Shown here in pieces: positions 50,762 to 59,300 of a DNA stretch of 64,000 nt. Where the stretch lies: the NCBI RefSeq assembly GCF_009208105.1, contig NZ_WFKL01000001.1, positions 3,224,001 through 3,288,000 on the forward strand, read 5' to 3'. Numbering within the stretch: the first letter of the stretch is position 1; every line of letters begins with the position of its first letter. The notes beneath the pieces were generated by a model, which was given only the letters and a program-made list of their open reading frames with translations, was not told where the DNA came from and searched no databases. The position numbers were made by a program, and so were the translations under genes. Source of the DNA: Rouxiella sp. S1S-2 (lineage in GTDB: Bacteria; Pseudomonadota; Gammaproteobacteria; Enterobacterales; Enterobacteriaceae).

Positions 50762-51857
50762 GACTCAACTCCGGCTGCTGCTGACGTTCAAGCTCACGTA
50801 CCCGCGGAATAACTTCGCGACCAAAGAACTCGACCTCCTCCTGAAAATGCAGGAAACCCAAGAGCATCAGGCTCACACCGGCATTCTTCAGGGCAATAAT
50901 GCGTTCGGCAATTTGCTGCGGCGTGCCGATCAGATTAGTTTTAAAACCATCATTGTATTGAACCAAATCTTCCAGCGTAGATTTTGCCCAGTTGCCCTCA
51001 CCTTCCGGAGAGGCGCTACCGGCATTTTTCGCCTCATGCTGGAAGCCTTTAACCGCATCCGGATTGGCCTGGTCGATAATTTGCTGCAGCACCTCTTTTG
51101 CCTCTTCCTCGCTTTCACGGGCGATGACAAAGCCGTTAACCCCGACCTTAACTTGATGCTGATTAATCGCGGCTTTATGCTGAATATCTTCAACCTGTTG
51201 GCGAATACCCTCTACGCTGTTACCGTTGGTGAAATACCAGTCCGACACGCGGGCCGCCATATCACGCGCGGCGCGAGAGCTTCCGCCCTGGAAAATTTCA
51301 GGCAATGGGTTGAGTGGCTTAGGCTTCATGACATAGTTGCGATAGCGATAAAAATCACCGGCAAAGTTGAAGGTTTCTTCCTGCCAAATTCCGCGCAGAC
51401 AGCGAATGAACTCTTCGGAACGCAAATAACGTTCTTCGTGATCCAGCCACGGCTCGCCGATGGCCTTAAACTCACCCCGGAACCAGCCGCTGACGATATT
51501 CACCGCGATGCGTGCGTTGGTCAGGTGACTGATAGTGGCTATCTGTTTGGCCGCCAGCGTCGGATTCCAGGGGCCTGGCAACAGCGCGGCGATCACTTTT
51601 AACTTTTCGGTAGCGCCCAGCAGTCCGTGAGAGAACGCCACCGACTCATGCTGGTTGTCTGCGCCATAGCCTGCGGTGAAGCGAATCTGCGTCAGCGCAT
51701 AGTCAAAACCGGCACGCTCGGCAATTTGCGCCAGCTTGCGGTTATAGTCAAAGTCCCAACTGGTGCGCTGAGGAATATTACTGATAACCAGACCACCAGA
51801 GACGTTCGGCACCCAGTAGGCAAATTGGATAGGTTCGTTACTGATTTTATGGCTCAT
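50754..51857 (-). CDS. sfnG: Dimethylsulfone monooxygenase SfnG
   Basis: A reduced-FMN-dependent luciferase-fold enzyme that converts dimethylsulfone to methanesulfinate. 367 aa, close to known SfnG in length and blocks: FAYWVPNVSGGLVISNIPQRT, ALTQIRFTAGYGADNQHESV, and VNIVSGWFRGEFKAIGEPWLDHEERY. The second of two adjacent ATG codons is better spaced from AAGGAA. Ten bases after ssuD. Together SfnG and SsuD would take a sulfone through to sulfite. Confidence 0.9.
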   Translation of the reverse strand: MSHKISNEPIQFAYWVPNVSGGLVISNIPQRTSWDFDYNRKLAQIAERAGFDYALTQIRFTAGYGADNQHESVAFSHGLLGATEKLKVIAALLPGPWNPTLAAKQIATISHLTNARIAVNIVSGWFRGEFKAIGEPWLDHEERYLRSEEFIRCLRGIWQEETFNFAGDFYRYRNYVMKPKPLNPLPEIFQGGSSRAARDMAARVSDWYFTNGNSVEGIRQQVEDIQHKAAINQHQVKVGVNGFVIARESEEEAKEVLQQIIDQANPDAVKGFQHEAKNAGSASPEGEGNWAKSTLEDLVQYNDGFKTNLIGTPQQIAERIIALKNAGVSLMLLGFLHFQEEVEFFGREVIPRVRELERQQQPELSHG

Positions 51858-51867
51858 CATTGTTTCC

Positions 51868-53040
51868 TTAATGGCGAGTATTCTGTTTTACCGGACGACG
51901 ATCGCCGCCGATGGTTTCACCGAAGGGTCCGGTGTTGACTGTGCGTTGACGCTTTTCCGCGTTCGATGCCAGCGGCAGCAGCGGCATTACTAACTCGGCA
52001 AAACGATGCGCTTCTTCAAGGTGCGGATAACCGGAGAAAATAAAGTTGTCTATGCCCAGCGCCTGATACTCGCGAATACGCTCGGCGACCTGCTGCGGAT
52101 TGCCTACCAGCGCCGTGCCTGCACCACCTCGAACCAGACCCACCCCGGCCCACAGATTCGGAGCGATGCGCAGTCCGTCTCGCGAACCGCCGTGCAGCGC
52201 ACTCATACGAGCCTGTCCGGTTGAGTCCATGCGGGCAAAGATTTTCTGCGCGGCGGCAATAGTATCTTCATCGAGATGAGCAATCAGGCGGTCTGCCGCA
52301 GCCCAGGCTTCCTCTTCGGTTTCGCGCACTATCACATGCAGACGAATGCCATAGCTGAGTTTGCGGCCACGTTTTTCAGCGCGCTGCCGCACTACTGCCA
52401 ATTTCTCTGCCACCTGCTCCACCGGTTCGCCCCAGGTCAGATAGGTATCAATCTGGTCGGCGGCAACGTCGATAGCCTCGTCGGAAGAACCACCGAAATA
52501 GAGCGGCGGGCCGTTTTCTTGGACCGGTGGGAACAGCACCTCAGCACCTTCAACCCGAATATGCTCGCCATGGAAATCTACTTTTTCGCCTTTTAACAGC
52601 CGTGTGTAAACGTCAAGAAACTCACGGGTCACCTTGTAACGATCGGCATGACTGAGGAAAATTCCGTCACCCTTGTTCTCAACCGGGTCGCCGCCAGTCA
52701 CGACGTTAATCAACAAACGTCCCTCAGAAAGACGGTCCAAGGTAGCGGCCATGCGTGCCGCCAGCGTCGGCGGCTGCAGGCCAGGACGTACCGCCACCAG
52801 ATAACGCAGCTTTTTAGTAATCGGTGCCAACGCCGACGCGACCAGCCACGAATCCTCACAGCTTTTTCCGGTCGGGATCAGCACACCGTAATAGCCAAGG
52901 TTGTCAGCGGCCAGTGCAACCTGTTGTAAGTAGGGCAAATCAACGGGACGTCCTCCTTCGGTAGTGCCGAGATAGCGTCCGTCGCCGTGAGTAGGTAAAA
53001 ACCAGAATACGTTGATGTTGTCCTGCGCTGAGTGGCTCAT
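51868..53040 (-). CDS. ssuD: FMNH2-dependent alkanesulfonate monooxygenase SsuD
   Basis: Cleaves C1-C10-type alkanesulfonates to an aldehyde and sulfite, using FMNH2 and oxygen. 390 aa; [29 protein letters not shown] (conserved cysteine at 61), [32 protein letters not shown] and [18 protein letters not shown] are all conserved. The start at 53040 follows AGGAA. First gene of the series and preceded by a near-consensus sigma-54 promoter. No flavin reductase (ssuE) is near. Confidence 0.94.
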   Translation of the reverse strand: MSHSAQDNINVFWFLPTHGDGRYLGTTEGGRPVDLPYLQQVALAADNLGYYGVLIPTGKSCEDSWLVASALAPITKKLRYLVAVRPGLQPPTLAARMAATLDRLSEGRLLINVVTGGDPVENKGDGIFLSHADRYKVTREFLDVYTRLLKGEKVDFHGEHIRVEGAEVLFPPVQENGPPLYFGGSSDEAIDVAADQIDTYLTWGEPVEQVAEKLAVVRQRAEKRGRKLSYGIRLHVIVRETEEEAWAAADRLIAHLDEDTIAAAQKIFARMDSTGQARMSALHGGSRDGLRIAPNLWAGVGLVRGGAGTALVGNPQQVAERIREYQALGIDNFIFSGYPHLEEAHRFAELVMPLLPLASNAEKRQRTVNTGPFGETIGGDRRPVKQNTRH

Positions 53041-53109
53041 TATCACTTTCCTATATAACGATATCTGAATTTATTAGATTCAAAACTTCAGTTTGGTTAT
53101 AAACAACTA

Positions 53110-53127
53110 AGCAGGAAGCGTGCCAAG
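53110..53127 (-). promoter_or_regulatory. Sigma-54 (-24/-12) promoter for ssuD-sfnG
   Basis: On the minus strand the sequence reads TTGGCACGCTTCCTGCTT. It matches the sigma-54 consensus YTGGCACG-N4-TTGC except for one base (C for T in the -12 TTGC). TGGCAC occupies 53125-53120 and the -12 GC is at 53112-53111. Transcription would start near 53099, giving a leader of about 60 bases before the ssuD ATG. Confidence 0.75.
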
Positions 53128-53188
53128 ACATAATGATTTTATTTTTCTTATATTTCAGAGCATTAGAAATAAATCTTCGCTAAAAACT

Positions 53189-53236
53189 TGCTGCAAATGC
53201 AACACAGGCTGCGATGCCACTGCTGCATTCGCAACA
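53189..53236. promoter_or_regulatory. Two enhancer-like palindromes between ssuD and the sigma-54 activator
   Basis: TGCTGCAAATGCAACA (53189-53204) and TGCTGCATTCGCAACA (53221-53236) are near-identical imperfect palindromes of type TGYTGC-N4-GCAACA. They lie 32 bases apart start to start, about three helical turns. Their centres are near -97 and -129 from the inferred ssuD start, typical for upstream activating sites of NtrC-type proteins. Confidence 0.7.
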
Positions 53237-53313
53237 TTTTGATGTTTTACCCCCTCGCTCAAGCCTTCACTCGGCGGTATTGTCTGTCTCCCGCCTAATT
53301 ATCTGGAGTGAAG

Positions 53314-55203
53314 ATGCAGAGTCACGGACCTACGTTGATCGATCCCGCATCGATAGCTTTTCAGACTGTACTTGACCGTCTGGCGCCTACTGACGCTACA
53401 GTGCTTATCGTCGGAGAAACCGGTACGGGTAAAGAGGTGGTCGCGCGTTATTTACATCACCATAGCCCGCGCAGGCAGCAACCGTTTCTGGCCGTTAACT
53501 GCGGGGCGTTGACTGAAAGTCTGGCGGAGTCTGAACTCTTCGGTCATGAAAAAGGCGCGTTCACCGGCGCGCGCGACCGTCATCAGGGCTGGTTCGAGGC
53601 CGCAGAGGGGGGCACGTTACTGCTTGATGAGATTGGCGAGCTGAGCCTGCCGCTGCAGGTTAAGCTGCTACGCGTACTGCAGGAGCGCGAGGTCACGCGC
53701 GTGGGGTCGCGTCGTGCCGTGAAGGTTAACGTGAGGGTCATTGCCGCAACACACGTCGATTTAGCGCAGGCCATTCGTGAGCGGCGCTTTCGCGAGGATC
53801 TGTATTACCGTTTGAACGTTGCCGCGGTCACACTGCCCCCCCTGCGCCAACGTCGAGAAGATATCCCGCTGCTGGCCGAGCATTTTCTGCGCCTTTATGC
53901 CCGTCGCCTGGGGCGTCCGCAGCTGCAACTGAGCGATGAAACCCTGCTGACGTTGATGGAATATCCGTGGCCGGGCAACATTCGTGAACTTGAAAATACC
54001 CTGCATAACGCGGTGCTACTGAGTAAAGAACCGGTTATCACACCGCGTCAGCTACGCCTTGGCCCGCTCGCTGCCGACTCGCTGCCGTTTAGCGAAGAGG
54101 CACTTGACGAGTTCATGCGCCAGCAGTTGCAAAAAGGTGATGATCAGGTTTATCAACGTGTTATTGATTCATTAGTGCGCAACGCCTTTGAGTTGAGCGG
54201 CAACAATCAGCTGCAAACTGCCTCCTTGCTTGGCATCAGTCGCAATACGCTGCGTACACATTTGGGTCATCTCGGGCTAATCAAACCCCGCCGCAGCCTG
54301 GCCGTTAGCGGCATCCGTGGAGGAACACCGCTAACGTCGAACGAGCGTGAACTGCGCATCGGCTATCAAAAATTTGGCAATCTCGGCATCCTCAAAGCCC
54401 GGCAACTGCTGGAATCTGATTTTTCCAACCGTGGTATCAGCGTTTTATGGAGTGAGTTCCCCGCCGGACCGCAGCTGTTACATGCACTGAGCAACGGTGA
54501 AATTGACTTTGGCACCACCGGCGAGGTGCCGCCGTTATTTGCACAGGCTAATGACAATCGTATGCTGTACGTTGCCTGGGAGCCGCCTGCCCCTCAAAGC
54601 GTGGCGCTGGTGGTGGCTAATGAAAGCCCGATAGAGACGATCGGCGATCTGCGCGGCAAGCGTATTGCAGTGAATAAAGGCTCGAATGTGCACTACCTGC
54701 TAGTGCAAATTCTAGATGAAGCCGGTCTTACACTCGATGACGTGCGAGTGGTCTATTCTCCGCCTAAATACCCGTTAACTCCCAGCGATCACCACGCGGT
54801 GGATGCATGGATGATGTGGGATCCGCTGCTCAGCGACGCAGAGCGCGGCGGCCAGCTGCGAGTGATAGCCAATGGCAGCGGTCGGGTTAATAATCATCAG
54901 TTTTATCTGGCACACCGCGACTTTGCAGCGCACTCCGCCGATCTGCTACATCATCTGATGGGCGCGCTGGAAAAAACAGGCCGCTATATAGATAACAATC
55001 GTGTTGAGGCCGCCACGCTGCTCTCCGCCGAGCTGGGAATGGCGACTGATTCGCTCACTCACGCGTTCGCGCGGCGCAGCCATCAGGCACAAAGAATGGA
55101 TTTGGGGATTATTCGAGACCAGCAGGCTATAGCCGACAGATTTTACGCACTGGGACTGATCCCGAGGGCGATTAAAGTGCGCGATGCGGTGTGGACCGAG
55201 TAG
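53314..55203 (+). CDS. Sigma-54 enhancer-binding activator fused to an SsuA-like ligand-binding domain
   Basis: A 629-aa regulator with an unusual order of parts. Residues 1-250 are the AAA+ sigma-54-interaction domain: Walker A GETGTGKE (34-41), the sigma-54 loop GAFTGA (81-86), Walker B LLLDEIGE (102-109), and arginine-finger region [11 protein letters not shown] Fis-type helix-turn-helix follows at about 295-322 ([20 protein letters not shown]). From 343 to the end lies an SsuA/TauA-type binding domain ([62 protein letters not shown]) with no signal peptide. There is no N-terminal receiver or GAF domain, so the C-terminal domain is the likely sensor. ATG 53314 has GGAG upstream. Divergent from ssuD. 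It is SfnR-like in role; the fusion itself is not something I know from SfnR. Confidence 0.9.
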   Translation: MQSHGPTLIDPASIAFQTVLDRLAPTDATVLIVGETGTGKEVVARYLHHHSPRRQQPFLAVNCGALTESLAESELFGHEKGAFTGARDRHQGWFEAAEGGTLLLDEIGELSLPLQVKLLRVLQEREVTRVGSRRAVKVNVRVIAATHVDLAQAIRERRFREDLYYRLNVAAVTLPPLRQRREDIPLLAEHFLRLYARRLGRPQLQLSDETLLTLMEYPWPGNIRELENTLHNAVLLSKEPVITPRQLRLGPLAADSLPFSEEALDEFMRQQLQKGDDQVYQRVIDSLVRNAFELSGNNQLQTASLLGISRNTLRTHLGHLGLIKPRRSLAVSGIRGGTPLTSNERELRIGYQKFGNLGILKARQLLESDFSNRGISVLWSEFPAGPQLLHALSNGEIDFGTTGEVPPLFAQANDNRMLYVAWEPPAPQSVALVVANESPIETIGDLRGKRIAVNKGSNVHYLLVQILDEAGLTLDDVRVVYSPPKYPLTPSDHHAVDAWMMWDPLLSDAERGGQLRVIANGSGRVNNHQFYLAHRDFAAHSADLLHHLMGALEKTGRYIDNNRVEAATLLSAELGMATDSLTHAFARRSHQAQRMDLGIIRDQQAIADRFYALGLIPRAIKVRDAVWTE

Positions 55204-55327
55204 TCCCGCGTCATATACCCCACTTTTATCTAACTTATGCCGTTAATCTATTAAGCCCTTATTACAAATTTTGCTATGTTTTCCGAACTACCAACCTTTT
55301 AGCTATATCTATTCCAGGGAAATAAAA

Positions 55328-56275
55328 ATGAAAAAGTTAGTCCTCAACACGATAGCGGCCGCCGTTTTACTCGCCACCGTGCAGGCGGCGCAGGCCGAAA
55401 CGACGCCGAAAGAGGTGAATATCGGCTACCAGAAAGCCAACATTTTCGCGCTGTTAAAATATCGCGGTACGCTGGATGCCGACTTTAAAAAACAGGGAAT
55501 TGACGTGCACTGGGTCGAGTTTACCGCGGGTCCGCAGATGCTTGAAGGACTCAACGTCGGCAGTATCGACCTCGCGGCCACCGGCGATGCGCCACCGGTT
55601 ATTGCCCAGGCGGCCAAGGCTGACCTGGTTTATCTGGCCCACTCCCCGGCGAGTCCGAAAACCGAAGCCATTGTGGTGCCGGAAAACTCGGCCATTAAGA
55701 CCGTGGCCGACCTAAAAGGTAAACGCGTGGCGCTCAACAAAGGATCCGACGTTAACTACCTGCTGGTGGCCGCACTTGAAAATGCGGGCCTGACTTACAA
55801 AGACATCAAGCCGGTCTATTTGGCCCCAAGCGACGCCCGGGCCGCCTTCCAGCGAGGTGCTATCGACGCGTGGGTTATCTGGGATCCGTTCCTGGCCGAA
55901 GTTGAAACCAACGCTAAGGCCCGTGAGCTGAAAAACGCTGAGGGATTAGTGCCGCACTACACCTTCTTCCTGGCGAGTAGAAAATTTGCCGAAGGCTATC
56001 CGCAGACTGCCGAGAAGCTGATTGATGAGCTGAAAAGCACCAGCGACTGGGCCAACACGCATGCCGATGCAACTGCCGATATTTTATCTAAATCAACCGG
56101 TCTGGATAAGAGCATTTGGGCAAAAGCGCTGGCGAGAATGCCGTTTGGCGCCGAGCGTATGACGCCACAAGTGTTTAAAGAGCAGCAGGTACTTGCGGAT
56201 AAATTCAAAAACGTCGGCCTGTTGCCGGTGGCGGTTAACGTCAACAGCGCCACTTGGTCTCTGGACAAGCACTGA
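55328..56275 (+). CDS. ssuA: Aliphatic sulfonate-binding periplasmic protein SsuA
   Basis: The binding protein of a sulfonate ABC importer. 315 aa: signal peptide ending AAQA (cleavage after about residue 23), then VNIGYQKANIFALLKYRG, EFTAGPQMLEGLNVGSIDLAATGDAPPVIAQAA and GKRVALNKGSDVNYLLVAAL. The sequence strikingly parallels the C-terminal domain of the activator just upstream. The start at 55328 follows AGGGAA and opens the signal peptide. A permease gene is not next to it; the ATPase gene lies about 7 kb away at 63327. Confidence 0.92.
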   Translation: MKKLVLNTIAAAVLLATVQAAQAETTPKEVNIGYQKANIFALLKYRGTLDADFKKQGIDVHWVEFTAGPQMLEGLNVGSIDLAATGDAPPVIAQAAKADLVYLAHSPASPKTEAIVVPENSAIKTVADLKGKRVALNKGSDVNYLLVAALENAGLTYKDIKPVYLAPSDARAAFQRGAIDAWVIWDPFLAEVETNAKARELKNAEGLVPHYTFFLASRKFAEGYPQTAEKLIDELKSTSDWANTHADATADILSKSTGLDKSIWAKALARMPFGAERMTPQVFKEQQVLADKFKNVGLLPVAVNVNSATWSLDKH

Positions 56276-56386
56276 TCTTCTTCGCGAGCTCGGCCCACGG
56301 CGTTCAACGTAACGTGCGGAGCATTGGGTAATCATTGCCCGCACGTTGTCAGACGATCACATAACGTCTTGTTCATCCGCTTATCG

Positions 56387-59300
56387 TTAACTGAAATTAG
56401 CCTTGTACCATCCAGGGGCAGTTAATACTTTTTCGTCCGGAAGAAGCTTGGTTAAACGTTCTTCACGAACAACAGTATCTATTCTGTAATTGTCCTTGGC
56501 AGCGCTTATTGTATTGTGATCTTGATAGGTAATACGCTTGGTTCTGGTAGCCCCTAGGTATTTAGCCACCCAAGCATCATGTGAGAGAATCAGAGGGTCT
56601 GTTAAACTGACCATTCCTCTGTCACCAAACTGGTGAGCGGTAATATCAAAAACATAATCCTTCCCCCCTTTTCTTCCCACCACTGCATAGTGATTTCCTG
56701 GTATTTTTTCAGCACCGTTAGTCCACATAAACATGCCACGATAACGAACATCAGTAAATCCATTATCTTTCATAAAATTAGCTACTGGCTGCATCATAGC
56801 CTCACACTTTCCGCTTGGGGAATTTATCGCCAGTCTAATTTCATTGTTATTTTTCAGATTCACTAAGAGATTTTTCGCATCAATCTCTGTAGCAAGATTG
56901 TAATCCACCTTTTTTATCTGTGGGGGATTTTCCGCTACGTTCGAAGGTGCCTGTGGCTTTACTTTCTGATTTGATTTATTGCTCCCAGCTTTCCCACCTC
57001 CCGCTAATCCTACATCCGAGTGAGTCTCCCAGCGCTTAGTCTCCGTATTAAAGCGCACCGGCTTGTGGTACCCACTCCTCAGTTCCTGGTCGGGAGTTTT
57101 CAATCTTAGAGTCTTGCTACTTGGGTCCAGGAATACCTCGTAGGCGAAACCGTCTTGGTTAATATAATAATTAAAATTTCTCTTGTAAGTGCCGCTATAA
57201 TTCCCCGTCGTCTGTGGCTCTATACCGCTCAGGTCAACGGTTACTTTCAGGTTGTCATCAAGCCTCAGAGGTCTGGAAGGAGAAGACGGCATTCCTTGGG
57301 TTAGCCGTGGTTTTACATTATCGGCATCAAAAAAATTAGTGAAAGCTTTGCTTTTCATGCATCTGCCTGCGAAATCAGCACCCACAGTAATACCATCTAA
57401 AACCAAGCCTGAAATGATATTTTGCAAAACATTTGACAATATTTCAGTTTTTTCTTTATAAGTATCTGCAAGCGTAGCGAGGGTTAAGTCTTTGGCTACA
57501 CTAATACCGGTACTTAGCGCAATTTTGGCCAAAAAAGCCACGATGCCAGAACCTGGTATCCAAGCAGAGACGCCTCCTACCGCATCAAATGCAATACTTA
57601 CGAGCTGGTCTCTAAGTATTTCATTGGGCGTTTTAACTAATGTATCAATATTTTCTTCCATACGACGGATGCTGGTTTCAGCAGTATCTTTCCCAATATT
57701 ATGGGAGTCGTTAAATGACAGGCGTGAGTATCTATGTTCAATGGGGATTTTGTTGCCCGTAATAGAAGTCTGGATAAATGTATCAAATCTTTCCCTGTTA
57801 TCCTGACACTTATTTTTCGTATAAATAGAAAGATGATTCAATATCCAATCCTGATCATTCCTACTCAACTTGTTATCATCTTTGAACTCAATATTGTTAC
57901 CCAAAGCATCCCAAGCCAAAACATCCGACCCAATACGAAGGGCAACAACTTCCTTTAAGCTTTCTGTATTCAAAGACATCAACAAAGGTGTTTTCTCGCC
58001 ATTAACGCATTGGTTAAGCTGATGTTTGAAAATATCCTTAACGTTATTTGAATTCAAAAGCTCCTTCGCGGTTGCCTTGAATGATAAATCATAAAAATTA
58101 GACAAGTTATTTTTTCTTACTACATTTGTTTTAAGCTCGGCCATTTCAACATTAAATGTCTCCATAACTGCCGAGTGCGAATCTCCCGTAGTAAATAATC
58201 CACGTTCGGATCCTGGAAGAATCTTCTGCTGAAATGCACTGGGTATATGGCTATCCCAATTAACTTCCAGGTTAATCCCATGAAACTTACCGCTAACCAG
58301 ATCGGTTAGCGGTAAAGAATCTGTTATTTTTCTCACTGCAATGTTTGTTCTGCCACTGCCTTCCGTTACCGTTCTCGTCACGTTAATACGGCTGTTAGGT
58401 TTCAGAGACTCCGAAAGCATATTTTCATCAATGGCCTTTTGAACATAGTTCCAGATATACGAAGGCGCGTGCAGTTTCGAAAGAACAGTCTTACCGCCAT
58501 CCAGAACGCCTTCCATATAAGGGGCAACGGCTTTGGTCATAACAAAATTCAGATCCCATGATGATCTGATGTTTTCAAGCTGCGTCTCATGAGATATAAC
58601 CTGCGTCTCAGCGGGAGGTACAACCTGTGGCTGATTATTAGTGACAAGCGGGGCCGGGGTGTGTCTGGCAGGCGGTGTTTTTCGATTCGTATGACTCGTA
58701 AAAAAACCCCCACCACCGAATCCACGTCTTACACGTCCCGCTCTTTCTTGCTCCGGTGCATTCTCCTGCCCCCGCTCGGAAGCATCTGTCGCACGTCTTA
58801 CACGTCCCGCTCTTTCTTGCTCCGGTGCATTCTCCTGCAACCCCACAGAGGGATCTGCCGCCCGTGTTGAAATGAGAGGGTGCCTCGGGTTCGCTCCCAG
58901 AAGGAGGGTCTTCATCGACCCGTCAGCATCTTTGTAATGACTCAGACGCTGACCAGGACCCACATTAATCCCTTTAGTGATGCCATCCTCTCCGGTAATG
59001 ATATGCAACTGTCCGGGTCCGGTCATGACCGGGTTCGTCTCGTCCGGCACATCATTTTCGCCTCGCTTTTCCCTTATAGCCGGATTGATGGCGGCCGCAA
59101 TCCCGGCACCGGCCGCTGCGCCAGCCACTACCGGCAGGGCCAGCATCAGCCATTTCTTCAGGTCATTGCCCTCCCGGCTTAACGGCTCAGTGGTGGCGGC
59201 GTATACCCCCGCCCGCGACGGGGTCAGTCGCACTGTCTGAGTTTCACTTTCCCCGTTAATATCTGTCGCTGTCGTGCGCAGTGTCACCGCAGACGTACTT

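Noticed and set aside
50715..51602. A 295-codon open frame antisense to sfnG
   Set aside because: It is a shadow of a conserved gene and starts within the FAD gene without a ribosome site.
56276..56386. An immunity gene next to the C-terminal end of the giant protein
   Set aside because: Only 111 bases separate it from ssuA and no small gene with a ribosome site is present.
58723..58838. The repeat pair as a possible CRISPR remnant
   Set aside because: Only two copies exist, the spacer is 22 bp, and both encode protein in frame inside a long gene.
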